From contig CBDCQY010000001.1 of the NCBI GenBank assembly GCA_965220855.1, positions 2,046,001 to 2,110,000 of the forward strand: 64,000 nucleotides of DNA, in the 5' to 3' direction. Position numbers and translations under genes: made by a program. This stretch comes from Bin95 sp965220855. Its GTDB lineage: Bacteria; Pseudomonadota; Alphaproteobacteria; Bin95. The notes beneath the pieces are model-generated. The model worked only from the letters and a program-made list of their open reading frames with translations. It was not told where the DNA came from and ran no database searches. Each line of letters begins with the position of its first letter. Position 1 is the first letter of the stretch. Of the stretch, positions 40,934 through 50,414 are shown one piece after another.

Positions 40934-43014
40934 GCTTCTCTCCTACCGGCGGTGCCCGTCCTGCGGGTGAGCAGGATGGAGGCGTCCGCCTCGATACGCG
41001 CGTCGAAGCCGGCCGGCACCACCGTCGTCGTCTGGTCCTCGACGATCAGCGCCGGGCCGGCCAGTTCCGTTCCCGCCGCGAGCGCCTCGCGCCGCCAGGC
41101 CCGCGCGTCCGCGAACGCGCCGCCGTCGAACAGCCGCGCCGGCGCGGCCTCTGCTGCGCCCCCGCCCGCCGCCGCCTCGACGGCCGGGGCCTCGCCCGGC
41201 GCGGAGGAGACCGTGACCGTCCAGGACAGCACCTCGACATCCTGGTCCGGGATGGCGCGGTCGTAGAGCTGGCGATAGGCCGTCTCGAAGGCCCGGCGCA
41301 GCCCCTCGGCCTCGACCGGCCCGCCCTCGGGCAGCGGCGCGGCGATCTCGTGTCCCTGCCCGACATAGCGCATATAGGCCCGGCGCGCCTCGCCGAGCCG
41401 GCCCGCCGCCGGCCCGACCGTGGGGGCGACGACGGCGTGCGCTTCCGCCGCCATCTCCTCCAGCAGCGCGCCGGCCTCGGCCGCATCGAAGGCGGAGAGC
41501 CGCATATGGCGCGAGCGCGCCACCTCATAGGAGACCGGCGCGCGCAGGAAGCCGATCGCGGAGCCGACGCCGGCATTGGCCGGCACCACCACCGCGTCCA
41601 GCTCCAGCTTCTCCGCGAGCCGGGCGGCGTGCAGCGGCGCGGCCCCGCCGAAGGCGATCATGGTGCGCGCGCGCACATCCTTGCCCCACTCCACGGCGTG
41701 GACGCGCGCCGCATTGGCCATGTTCTCGTCCACCACTTCCGAGAGCGCGTAAGCGGCGAGCGGCTCTTCCATCGCCAGCGGCTCGGCCACATCGCGCCGG
41801 AGCGCGGCGCTGGCGGCGTCGGCGTCCAGGCGGCGGCCGCCGCCGGCGAAGGCGTCGGCGTCGATGCGCCCGAGCGCGAGGTCGGCGTCGGTCACCGTCG
41901 CGCGCCGGCCGCCGCGCCCGTAGCTTGCGGGTCCGGGGTCGGCCCCGGCGCTCTCCGGGCCGACGCGGAGCCGCCCGAGGCCATCGACCCCGGCGATCGA
42001 GCCGCCGCCGGCCCCGATCTCCACCATCTCGATCGCCGGGATGCGCAGCGGCAGGCCGCTGCCCTTCAGATTGCGCCAGGCGCGCGCCACCTCGAAACTG
42101 CGCGTCGCCTGCGGGCGGGCGTCGTCGATCAGGCAGAGCTTGGCGGTGGTGCCGCCCATGTCGAAGGAGAGCACCCGGTCGAGGCCGCGCTCGCGCGCGA
42201 TATGCGCCGCCAGCACCGCGCCGCCCGCCGGACCGGATTCGACCAGCCGCACCGGAAAGCGGATCGCCGTCTCCAGGTCGGTCAGCCCGCCGCCGGAGGT
42301 CATCAGCATGAAGGGGCAGGTGACGCCGAGCGCGCCGAGCGCACTGTCGAGCGCCCGGAGATAGCCCGCCATGCGCGGCTGCACATAGGCGTTGGCCGAC
42401 GCGGTGGAGAGCCGCTCATATTCGCGGATCTCCGGGCAGACTTCGCAAGAGAGCGTGACCGGCAGGCCGGGCAGGGCTTCCGCCAGCAGTGCGCCGACGC
42501 GGCGCTCATGCGCGGGGTTGGCGTAGCTGTGCAGGAGGCCGACGGCGATCGCCTCGACGGAGTGGCGCCTGGCGAGCGCCGCGACCTCCGCCACCGAGGC
42601 CTCGTCGAGCGGGACCAGCGCCCGGCCGCGCGCGTCCATGCGTTCGCGCACGGGCCAGCGCAGCCAGCGCGGGACCAGCGGCGGCGGGCGGTCCATCTGG
42701 ATATCGTATTGCTCGAAGCGGTTTTCGTGCGCCATCTCGACCGAGTCGCGAAAGCCCTCGGTCACCACGAGCGCGGTGCGCGCGCCCTTGCGCTCGATGA
42801 GCGCATTGGTGGCGAGCGTCGTGCCGTGGATGACCAGCGCGATGTCGCCCGGCGCCGCGCCGGCCTCGCCGAGCGCCGCCCGCACGCCCTCCAGCACGCC
42901 CGCCTCCGGGGCCTCCGGCGTGGTCAGCACCTTGGCCGAAACCTGCCCGCCCGCACATTCCAGCACCACATCGGTAAAGGTCCCGCCAATATCGACGGCC
43001 AGTCTCCAGTCCAT
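40930..43014 (-). CDS. Hydantoinase/oxoprolinase A subunit family protein
   Basis: A 694-residue HyuA/OplA-type ATPase subunit. The N-terminal phosphate-1 motif is DIGGTFTDVVLE (about 7-18), with VIHGTTLATNALIERKG near 69-85 (phosphate 2 region), DMGGTTAKLCLID (about 285-297) and GAGGGSIAGVD. ATG 43014 precedes the first strand exactly, so a longer frame is rejected. Its stop overlaps the B subunit start. Substrate unknown; either 5-oxoproline or a hydantoin/heterocycle fits. Confidence 0.9.
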   Translation of the reverse strand: MDWRLAVDIGGTFTDVVLECAGGQVSAKVLTTPEAPEAGVLEGVRAALGEAGAAPGDIALVIHGTTLATNALIERKGARTALVVTEGFRDSVEMAHENRFEQYDIQMDRPPPLVPRWLRWPVRERMDARGRALVPLDEASVAEVAALARRHSVEAIAVGLLHSYANPAHERRVGALLAEALPGLPVTLSCEVCPEIREYERLSTASANAYVQPRMAGYLRALDSALGALGVTCPFMLMTSGGGLTDLETAIRFPVRLVESGPAGGAVLAAHIARERGLDRVLSFDMGGTTAKLCLIDDARPQATRSFEVARAWRNLKGSGLPLRIPAIEMVEIGAGGGSIAGVDGLGRLRVGPESAGADPGPASYGRGGRRATVTDADLALGRIDADAFAGGGRRLDADAASAALRRDVAEPLAMEEPLAAYALSEVVDENMANAARVHAVEWGKDVRARTMIAFGGAAPLHAARLAEKLELDAVVVPANAGVGSAIGFLRAPVSYEVARSRHMRLSAFDAAEAGALLEEMAAEAHAVVAPTVGPAAGRLGEARRAYMRYVGQGHEIAAPLPEGGPVEAEGLRRAFETAYRQLYDRAIPDQDVEVLSWTVTVSSAPGEAPAVEAAAGGGAAEAAPARLFDGGAFADARAWRREALAAGTELAGPALIVEDQTTTVVPAGFDARIEADASILLTRRTGTAGRREA

Positions 43015-43103
43015 TCCCTCTTGCCCGCTCCGCGCCGCAACCCGCTTATGATACCGCATTTGCAAGGCGGCAGGCCGCCGGGAGATGGAGCGGAGGGGCG
43101 GAT

Positions 43104-43886
43104 ATGCTGGACCTGCCGGGCGGCGTTTCGATCCTCGATCTGGCGGTGGCGGGCGGGGCGGCGGTGCTGGCGGGGCTGGTCCGGGGGTTTACCGGCTTTG
43201 GCGGGGCGCTGGTGCTGGCGCCGGTGCTGAGCCTCGCGTTCGGCCCGCCGACGGCGCTGGCGGCGGTCTGCGCTTCCGGCGCGCCGGTCATCCTGCAGCA
43301 GATGCCGGCCGCGCTCCGGCATTCGGAGCGCGCCTTCGTGCTGCCGTTCGCCGCAGGCGCCTTCGCCGCCGCGCCGGCCGGGGCGTGGCTGCTGGTCTCG
43401 CTGCCGGCGGAGGTCATGAAGATCGCCATCTCCGCCGCCGTGCTCGCCATGACCGCCGCCATGGCGCGCGGCTGGCGTCCGCCGGCAGAGGCCGGGCGCC
43501 GGTTCATGGCGGCGCTCGGCGTGGGCGCGGGCCTCATCCAGGGCGCGTCCGGGGTCGGCGGGCCGCCGGCGGTGGCGGCGGCGCTCGCCCGGCGCGGCGC
43601 GCCCGAGACGCAGCGCGCCAACATCATCGGGGCGGTGAGCGCGCTCGGCCTCTGCGCCGCCGCGCCCTATCTGCTGCACGGCCTGTTCACGACCGAGGCG
43701 CTGCTGGTCGCCGCCATGCTGCTGCCGGCCTACGCCGCCGCCACCTGGGCCGGCGGGCGGCTGTTCGCCGGGCGGGGCCGGTCGCGCTTCCGTCCGGCGG
43801 CGCTCGGCGTGCTGGCGGCGGTCGGCCTGGTCACGCTCGCGCTCGCGCTGCACGATCTTGCGCGGCCCGGCGCGGGCGGGCCATGA
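43104..43886 (+). CDS. TauE/SafE family membrane transporter
   Basis: A 260-residue membrane protein with about seven or eight hydrophobic helices, starting GLVRGFTGFGGALVLAPVL (the TauE/SafE repeat) and repeating GVGAGLIQGASGVGGPP in the second half. The family exports sulfite, sulfoacetate or other organic anions. ATG 43104 opens after GGCGGAT. It is divergent from the hydantoinase pair and precedes arsC by 34 bases on the same strand. Confidence 0.86.
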   Translation: MLDLPGGVSILDLAVAGGAAVLAGLVRGFTGFGGALVLAPVLSLAFGPPTALAAVCASGAPVILQQMPAALRHSERAFVLPFAAGAFAAAPAGAWLLVSLPAEVMKIAISAAVLAMTAAMARGWRPPAEAGRRFMAALGVGAGLIQGASGVGGPPAVAAALARRGAPETQRANIIGAVSALGLCAAAPYLLHGLFTTEALLVAAMLLPAYAAATWAGGRLFAGRGRSRFRPAALGVLAAVGLVTLALALHDLARPGAGGP

Positions 43887-43920
43887 TGGCCGCGCTCGCG
43901 CAAGCGGAGGGCGCACCCGC

Positions 43921-44268
43921 ATGACCGTCACCATCTGGCACAATCCCCGATGCAGCAAGTCGCGCGCCGCGCTGGCGCTGCTGCGCGAACGCGGCGTGGA
44001 GCCCGAGATCGTCGAATATCTGAAGACGCCGCCCGGCGCGGCCGAGATCGCCGACGCGCTCGACCGGCTCGGCATGGAGCCGCGCGCGCTGATGCGCCGC
44101 AAGGAGGCCGCCTATCGCGCCGCCGGCCTCGACGATCCCGAACTGGACCGCGACCTGCTGATCGCGGCGATGGCGGCCCAGCCTGTGCTGATCGAGCGCC
44201 CGGTGGTGTTCGCGGGGGAGCGCGCCGCGCTGGGGCGCCCGCCGGAGACGGTGCTGGAAATCCTGTAG
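43921..44268 (+). CDS. arsC: Arsenate reductase (glutaredoxin type)
   Basis: A 115-residue ArsC/Spx-fold protein with Cys11 in NPRCSKS, the arsenate-attacking residue, the Arg/Lys helix RALMRRKEA (family RxKE region) and IERPVVFAGERAALGRPPE, where the second and third Arg ligands lie. It reduces arsenate to arsenite with glutathione and glutaredoxin. The GGAGG at 43906-43910 fixes ATG 43921. No arsR, acr3 or arsB adjoins, so it may be a housekeeping ArsC/YffB-like member instead. Confidence 0.85.
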   Translation: MTVTIWHNPRCSKSRAALALLRERGVEPEIVEYLKTPPGAAEIADALDRLGMEPRALMRRKEAAYRAAGLDDPELDRDLLIAAMAAQPVLIERPVVFAGERAALGRPPETVLEIL

Positions 44269-44293
44269 CGGGGTCCGCCGGGTCCGCGCGCCG

Positions 44294-46102
44294 TCAGTTC
44301 TCGTTCATGCGCAGCGCGGCGATGAAGGCGCTTTGCGGAATCTCCACCTTGCCGAAGCTGCGCATCCGCTTCTTGCCTTCCTTCTGGCGCTCCAGCAGCT
44401 TGCGCTTGCGGGTCACGTCGCCGCCATAGCATTTGGCGGTCACATCCTTGCGCATGGCGGAGATGGTCTCGCGGGCGACGACGCGCCCGCCGATCGCCGC
44501 CTGGATGGGAATCTTGAACAGCTGGCGCGGGATCAGCCCTTTCAGCCGCTCGCAGAGCTGGCGGCCGCGGCTCTCGGCGCGCATCCGGTGGGTGATGCAG
44601 GCCAGCGCGTCCACCGGCTCGTGATTGACCAGCAGCGAGAGCTTCACCAGGTCGCCCTCGCGATAATCCTCGATGCGGTAGTCGAAGCTGGCGTAGCCCC
44701 GGCTGATCGATTTCAGCCGGTCGTAGAAGTCGAACACCACCTCGTTGAGCGGCAGCTCATAGACCGCCATGGCGCGGTTGCCGACATAGGTGAGCTCGCG
44801 CTGCACGCCGCGCCGCTCCTCGCAGAGCTTCAGCACGCCGCCCAGATACTCGTCCGGCGTGAAGATGGTGGCGGCGATCCAGGGCTCCTCGATCCGGGCG
44901 ATCTGCACCGGGTCCGGCATGTCGGCCGGGTTGTGCAGCAGCTCGACCTCGCCGTCCGCGCGGTGCACGCGATAGACGACGCTGGGGGCGGTCGCGATCA
45001 GGTCGAGGCCGAATTCGCGGTCGAGCCGCTCCTGTACGATCTCCAGATGCAGGAGGCCGAGAAAACCGCAGCGGAAGCCGAAGCCGAGCGCCGGGGAGTT
45101 CTCCGGCTCGAACTCGAAGCCGGCGTCGTTCAGCCGGAGCTTGGCGAGGCTCTCGCGCAGCTGCTCGAAATCGGCCGAGTCGGTCGGGAAGAGGCCGCAA
45201 AACACCACCGGCAGGTTCGGCTGGAAGCCGGGCAGCGGCGCGGGCGCCGGGCGGCGGTCGTCGGTGATCGTGTCGCCGACCTGGCAGTCGGCCACGGTCT
45301 TGATGGCGGCGCTGACATAGCCGATCTCGCCGGGGCCGAGCGCATCGACCTTGCAGCGCTTCGGCGTGAACACGCCCACCTCGTCGATATCGTAGGCCGC
45401 GCCGGTGGCCATCAGGCGCATCTTGACGCCCCGGCGGAGCGCGCCCTCGCGCACCCGCACCAGCGCGATCACGCCCAGATAGCGGTCGTACCAGCTGTCG
45501 ACGACCATGGCGCGGAGCCGCCCGTCGCCGGTCTCGGCCTCGGCCGGGGGCGGCAGGCGGGCCACCAGCGCCTCCAGGATGTCGGAAATGCCCCGGCCGG
45601 TCTTGGCCGAGCAGGGGACGGCGTCTTCGGCGTCGATGCCGATCACATCCTCGATCTGGCCGCGCACGCGCTCGGGGTCGGCGGCGGGCAGATCGACCTT
45701 GTTGAGCGCGAGCACGATCTCATGGTCGTTATCGACCGCCTGATAGACATTGGCGAGCGTCTGCGCCTCGACGCCCTGGGTGGCGTCCACGACCAGCAGC
45801 GAGCCTTCGCAGGCGGCGAGCGAGCGGTTCACCTCATAGGCGAAATCGACATGGCCGGGTGTGTCGATCAGGTTGAGCGCATAGCGCTCGCCGTCGGCGG
45901 CGGTGTAGTCGAGGCGGACGGTCTGCGCCTTGATGGTGATGCCGCGCTCGCGCTCCAGGTCCATATTGTCCAGCACCTGGTCGCGCATCTCCCGGTCGGA
46001 GAGGCCGCCGCAGGTCTGGATCAGCCGGTCCGCCAGGGTCGATTTGCCATGGTCGATATGGGCGATGATGGCGAAATTGCGAATCCGGGCGGGGTCGGTC
46101 AT
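44294..46102 (-). CDS. lepA: Elongation factor 4
   Basis: LepA is a translational GTPase that back-translocates or remodels stalled ribosomes. The 602-residue length is standard. G1 AHIDHGKS at 14-21, G3 DTPGH, G4 NKVD, domain II/III and the LepA-specific C-terminal region (VNHEPVDALACITHR, then AIGGRVVARETI) are all present. ATG 46102 overlaps the DUF433 stop by four bases, so lepA is the last gene of a run of eight minus-strand genes starting at 56592. Confidence 0.97.
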   Translation of the reverse strand: MTDPARIRNFAIIAHIDHGKSTLADRLIQTCGGLSDREMRDQVLDNMDLERERGITIKAQTVRLDYTAADGERYALNLIDTPGHVDFAYEVNRSLAACEGSLLVVDATQGVEAQTLANVYQAVDNDHEIVLALNKVDLPAADPERVRGQIEDVIGIDAEDAVPCSAKTGRGISDILEALVARLPPPAEAETGDGRLRAMVVDSWYDRYLGVIALVRVREGALRRGVKMRLMATGAAYDIDEVGVFTPKRCKVDALGPGEIGYVSAAIKTVADCQVGDTITDDRRPAPAPLPGFQPNLPVVFCGLFPTDSADFEQLRESLAKLRLNDAGFEFEPENSPALGFGFRCGFLGLLHLEIVQERLDREFGLDLIATAPSVVYRVHRADGEVELLHNPADMPDPVQIARIEEPWIAATIFTPDEYLGGVLKLCEERRGVQRELTYVGNRAMAVYELPLNEVVFDFYDRLKSISRGYASFDYRIEDYREGDLVKLSLLVNHEPVDALACITHRMRAESRGRQLCERLKGLIPRQLFKIPIQAAIGGRVVARETISAMRKDVTAKCYGGDVTRKRKLLERQKEGKKRMRSFGKVEIPQSAFIAALRMNEN

Positions 46103-46353
46103 GGCGGCGCGGTATAGCAACCGCCCCGCCCCGCAACAAGCGCCCGGAGCGCCCTGGCCTCATGCTCCAGCACGGCGCGGACCTGCCGGCGCTCGACGCC
46201 GGGGAACCAGGCGACGAATTCCTCGACCGTCGCGCCGCTGGCGAGGTTCTCATAGAGCGCGGCGAGGGGAACCCGCGTGCCCGCGAACACCCACGCGCCG
46301 CCCACCTTGCCGGGCCTGCGCTCCACCGCCGGGCAGCCTGTCCAGTTCGTCAT
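46099..46353 (-). CDS. DUF433 domain protein, orphan antitoxin-like
   Basis: An 84-residue protein with the DUF433 pattern: KVGGAWVFAGTRVPLAALYENLASG, then TVEEFVAWFPGVERRQVRAVLEHEA. DUF433 proteins are antitoxins of PIN-like (DUF5615/VapC45-type) toxins in many genomes, but no such gene is adjacent. A strong AGGAGG nine bases upstream decides ATG 46353; a GTG at 46386 overlapping the restriction gene stop is possible but has weaker context. It is wedged between a type IIG-like enzyme and lepA, with its stop overlapping lepA by four bases. Confidence 0.82.
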   Translation of the reverse strand: MTNWTGCPAVERRPGKVGGAWVFAGTRVPLAALYENLASGATVEEFVAWFPGVERRQVRAVLEHEARALRALVAGRGGCYTAPP

Positions 46354-46382
46354 GCTCCCGACCTCCTCCCGGCGCCCGGCGT

Positions 46383-49300
46383 TCACAGCTCGATATCGGC
46401 GTCGGGCCGGCCGGCTTCGAGGGCGTTCATCCAGGCGAGGCAGAGGTCGCGGGAGCGGTAGCGGCCCCAGGCCTTGCGCTCCTGGCGCTCGACGATGGGG
46501 AAGGTGGAATAGATGTAGCGGATGTCGTCGCGGTCGGTGACGCCGTAGAGGTGGAAATGCGCCGCGTCCAGCTTCGCGCGGAGGCGGAGCCGGCGCTCCT
46601 CGTCCCAGCGGAAGGGGGGCAGCGCTTCGCCCGCCTCGTCCACATGGCCCATGTCGCGAGCGAAGGGCGCCATGTCATGGGCGGTGTAGGTCAACTCCAG
46701 CACCGCCTCCCGCACAACCTCCGCCGCCGTCTTCGCCCCGAATTGCGTCGTCTCATACAGGTCCGGCGGCGCGACGGGCAGCTGTTCGAGGATGAACCAG
46801 TTGAGATGCTGGCCCTGAATCTTCTGCCGGGCGACGAAATCGAACGGGATGGAATTGAGATTGGCGAGCAGCAAGCTCGCGCTACCCGCTGCAAGGTCTT
46901 CCGACGCCAGGATGGGCAGCGTATTCCCCAAACCGGCGGCCGGCGCGAAAGCGGCGATCATCGAACGGCTGTTGGTCGGAGCGGTGACGTCCTTGAAGCT
47001 CAGAAGCCACGACGCCTCGGGAAAATCGGTCCGACTGCGCAAGACCCAGAATTGCGGCTCCGGCAGCCAGTCCGGATCGCGCTGCTGCGCGGGACTTGCC
47101 GCTTCGGGTTGCGCCGGGCGATGGAGATTTTGCGGGTTGACCTGGACGCTTGCGGCGCGGTGGTCGAAGGCCTGCACCATCATGCCTTGGTAGAGCGGGA
47201 CCCACTCGCCGGCGGGGCTGTGCCAGCGATTGCCGCCGACGGGCCAGGCCCGCTCCCGCTCTTCCAGTTCCGCACGCGTGCGAAACAGGCCGGAATCGTT
47301 CGTCATGTGGAACATGGTTGTGTAGCTCACCGGCCAGGCCTTACGTTGCTCGCCGGTGGAACGATCAACCAGCACCGGCAGGCGGGCGTAGATGGCGGTG
47401 GTGAGTTCCGCATCGCGGCGGGAGCGGAAGATCGACGCGGTGCCGGTGTTCGGATTGACGCGGGCGAAATCTGCGGCGGTGAGCGGGAAGCGGCGATCCG
47501 GTTCCTCTAGCTCGGCTACATTGTGCAGGAAGAAGGCGCATTGCGCTTCGCTAGCAATTGGCGACGGGCTGGCGACGAAAACGCAGAATTTGGTGGAGGG
47601 GTGAACGTCGCGGAAAAAGCTCTTCTTGTTCTCAAAATCGTAAAGCGTCTTCAGCCGGCCTTCGGTCGCCACACCCCGGAAGAAGCGCGCCGCCGTCTTG
47701 CCGGAGGCGATGCCGGAGGGAACCACCAGCCCCACCATGCCGTCGGGCTTCGCCAGCGCCATGGCGCGCTCCACGAACAGCGAATAGAGGTTGATGTCGC
47801 CGCCGGAGAGCAAGGGATAGTCGCCGGTCTTGCGCGCCGTGCGCACGGCGTTCTCCACGCGCTCGCGCGCCGCGTCATATTCCTCCGCCAGCGGGTCTCC
47901 GGCCGCGCGCATGGCGTCGATCATGCGCCGGCGGTCGGCGGCGCGCGGGGCGCGCGCGATCGCTGGCCGCCGCGCAGCGAACCACTCCACCCGCTGGAGT
48001 TTCATCCGACGGTCCCAGGGCGGGTTGCCGATCACGGCGTCGAAGCCGCCCCGGCGTTCCGCGCTCTCCAGCCCGGTCCACACACCGGGGAAAGCCGCCT
48101 GCCAGTTGAAGAAGCGCTCCTCGCGGACCAGCGTCCGCGCCTCCGCCAGCAGTTCCGCGAAACGCCACGCCTCCGGCCGGCCATTGGAGGAGTCCATCCG
48201 TCCGAGCGCGACCGCGAGCGGGTCGCCGAACAGGCCATCGAAGAAGGCCTGGAGCGCAGCCCTGTCGTTCTTGCTGCGAATGTTCAGCCAGTCGAAGGCG
48301 TGGATCAGCGAGAGGAAGCTGTCGAGCGGCGCGGTCTTCTCCTCCACCTCGGCGAAGGCGCTGGCGGACCGGCGCACTTCCGCAATCTCCGCATCGGTCA
48401 GCGCCTCCACCGCGCGCATGGCCTCCGTTGCGCCGATCGCGGTCTGGATCGGCCCGTGCAGCAGCAGCGGCGCGTCATAGTCCGCCGCGCGGTCCATGCC
48501 CGTCCTGGCCCAGGCGCCGAACAGGCTGTCGCCGCAGCGCAGATGGTGGTCGAGGAAAGAGAGCGGCGCGCCGACGGTGAAGGTGTGCAGCCAGAGCGAG
48601 ACCTTGGCGAGCTCGATGGCCATCGGGTTCTTGTCCACGCCGTAGATGCAGCGCTTCAGCACCATGCGGCGCACGATATGGCGGTCGTCGAGCCGGGCCG
48701 CATCGACGGACCATCCCTCCGCCTCGGCATTGGCGAGGATGGTGCGGCGGATGTCCTCGATGCGCCCGGCGAGCGGCGAGTTGTAGCCTTCGGCGGCGGC
48801 CTCGGCTTCCGCTATCGCCTCGATGATGCGGTCGGCCAGCCAGTCCACCAGATTGACGAGGAAATGCCCGGAGCCGGTGGCCGGATCGCAGATCTTCAAC
48901 TCCAGGATGCGCTCCGCCGGGTCGAGACGCGCGAGTTCCGCCGGGCCGGCCCGGCGCCCGGCCGCCTCGCGGAAAGCCGCCCGGCGCGCCTCGATCAGCG
49001 GGCCGACCGTCTCCTCGATAACGAGGCCCACAAGGTCGTCCGGCGTGTAGTAGCTGCCCCAGTCCTTGCGCACGAAGGGGTTGAGGCGTAAGCGGATTTC
49101 GCCCTCCTCGCGCGCCAGGTCGCGCTCCACCAGCCGCTCATAGATCGAGCCCAGCTGCTGCACGCCGAGTTCGCGATAGTTGATGTAGCGCCGCCCGTGC
49201 GGCCCCGGCCGGAAGGACAGCGCGTCGATGATGTCGGCCATGAGCGCGTCGGGAAGCCGAATCTGCGTCAGCAGCGGCGCGCGCCCGGCGTCGAACAGGC

Positions 49301-50414
49301 CGCCGTTATAGGCCGGCAGGCCGATATAGGCGTCGCCCCGGTCGATGGCGCGGCAGAGGTCGTCGATGGCGAACCAGTATGTGCTAGCGCCGGTGAACAG
49401 GTCGCCCGCGTCCTTGCGCCGGCCGACATCCTCGCGCACGCGCTCGCGCAGCGCATAATGCTCGTAGCCCCGCTCGCGCACCGGCAGCAGGCCGCGATCC
49501 TCCGCATAGAGCGCGAACATCAGCCGGTAGAGCAGCACCAGCGCCGCCTCGCGCACCTCCTCCAGCGGCGCATCCGGCGCGGCGTCGGCAATGGCGCGGG
49601 CGAGCGCCGGGAAGGCCCGCTCGAACACCAGGCCGGAGAGGTCCTTCGCGACCTCCGCTTCGTAGAGCCGGCCTTCCTCCACGGCGCGCAGATGGAAGCT
49701 CAGCGGGTCGGTCGCGCCGGGCTGGAACGCCTCGGGCCGGAAGACGGTTGCGAAGACCCGGAGCCAGTGGCGGCGCGCCTCCTCGTCGAGCGCGAACAGG
49801 CCCTCGTTCCGGCCCGGCAGGTCGAGCAGGGCGGCCAGATCGACCTCGAAGAACTGCTCGGCGACCGAACGCGCGCCCCACCAGTAGAGCCGCCAGACCG
49901 CGCCGTCCGTGAGGATGCCCCAGCGCAGCCGGCCTTCCGTCATCACATCGGCGCGGCCGAGATAGCGCAGCATCTGCGTGGCGGGCGCGGCCTCCGGCCC
50001 GTCCCCGGGCGAGCGGCGGTCCAGCGGACGGCCCCAGCGCTTGCACTCCACGATGGCGAGGCCCAGCCGGTAGCGGTCTTCCTCCGGCAGGCGGTTGGCG
50101 CGCTCCTTGGCGTCGTCGCCGGCGAACAGCAGCCCGTCGGGCACATGCGTGCGCCCGCGCGTCGAAAGCCGCTGCTGCCAGAGGCTCGCCGTCCAGCCGA
50201 GCCGCTCCAGCACCGGGCGGATCAGGTCGGTCTCGGTTTGCGCCTCGTTGGGCGCGCGGTCCGCCGGGAAGCCGTCGAAGAGCGCGCGGAGGTCCGCCGC
50301 CAGGCTGTCGAGCGCGCCGCCGTCGAACGCCCGCCAGTCTTCCGTCTCCGCGATCGAGCCGCAAAGGAAGCCGTCGGCGAACAATTGGCCCTGGAAGGGA
50401 TTTTCGAGCGTCAC
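46383..50414 (-). CDS. Type IIG-like restriction-modification enzyme (N6-adenine MTase fused to PD-(D/E)XK)
   Basis: A 1343-residue single-chain enzyme. The N-terminal region shows a PD-(D/E)XK nuclease: PDG with Asp93 and ECK at 123-125. A helical region (about 210-440) leads to the gamma-class N6-adenine methyltransferase: motif I DPATGSGHFL at 510-519, NPPW at 797-800 with a preceding VIGNPPWDRR, and the target-recognition domain in the last 500 residues. This matches Eco57I/LlaGI-like BREX/PglX-adjacent or type IIG proteins; no pgl, brx or S gene is near. The start is GTG at 50414 overlapping the ligase stop. GC content and codon use match the host. Confidence 0.88.
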   Translation of the reverse strand: MTLENPFQGQLFADGFLCGSIAETEDWRAFDGGALDSLAADLRALFDGFPADRAPNEAQTETDLIRPVLERLGWTASLWQQRLSTRGRTHVPDGLLFAGDDAKERANRLPEEDRYRLGLAIVECKRWGRPLDRRSPGDGPEAAPATQMLRYLGRADVMTEGRLRWGILTDGAVWRLYWWGARSVAEQFFEVDLAALLDLPGRNEGLFALDEEARRHWLRVFATVFRPEAFQPGATDPLSFHLRAVEEGRLYEAEVAKDLSGLVFERAFPALARAIADAAPDAPLEEVREAALVLLYRLMFALYAEDRGLLPVRERGYEHYALRERVREDVGRRKDAGDLFTGASTYWFAIDDLCRAIDRGDAYIGLPAYNGGLFDAGRAPLLTQIRLPDALMADIIDALSFRPGPHGRRYINYRELGVQQLGSIYERLVERDLAREEGEIRLRLNPFVRKDWGSYYTPDDLVGLVIEETVGPLIEARRAAFREAAGRRAGPAELARLDPAERILELKICDPATGSGHFLVNLVDWLADRIIEAIAEAEAAAEGYNSPLAGRIEDIRRTILANAEAEGWSVDAARLDDRHIVRRMVLKRCIYGVDKNPMAIELAKVSLWLHTFTVGAPLSFLDHHLRCGDSLFGAWARTGMDRAADYDAPLLLHGPIQTAIGATEAMRAVEALTDAEIAEVRRSASAFAEVEEKTAPLDSFLSLIHAFDWLNIRSKNDRAALQAFFDGLFGDPLAVALGRMDSSNGRPEAWRFAELLAEARTLVREERFFNWQAAFPGVWTGLESAERRGGFDAVIGNPPWDRRMKLQRVEWFAARRPAIARAPRAADRRRMIDAMRAAGDPLAEEYDAARERVENAVRTARKTGDYPLLSGGDINLYSLFVERAMALAKPDGMVGLVVPSGIASGKTAARFFRGVATEGRLKTLYDFENKKSFFRDVHPSTKFCVFVASPSPIASEAQCAFFLHNVAELEEPDRRFPLTAADFARVNPNTGTASIFRSRRDAELTTAIYARLPVLVDRSTGEQRKAWPVSYTTMFHMTNDSGLFRTRAELEERERAWPVGGNRWHSPAGEWVPLYQGMMVQAFDHRAASVQVNPQNLHRPAQPEAASPAQQRDPDWLPEPQFWVLRSRTDFPEASWLLSFKDVTAPTNSRSMIAAFAPAAGLGNTLPILASEDLAAGSASLLLANLNSIPFDFVARQKIQGQHLNWFILEQLPVAPPDLYETTQFGAKTAAEVVREAVLELTYTAHDMAPFARDMGHVDEAGEALPPFRWDEERRLRLRAKLDAAHFHLYGVTDRDDIRYIYSTFPIVERQERKAWGRYRSRDLCLAWMNALEAGRPDADIEL

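Noticed and set aside
46383..50414. BREX/PglX assignment of the large methyltransferase
   Set aside because: No brxA, brxB, brxC, pglZ or brxL homologues are in the window, and an N-terminal PD-(D/E)XK motif is present, which fits type IIG-like enzymes better.
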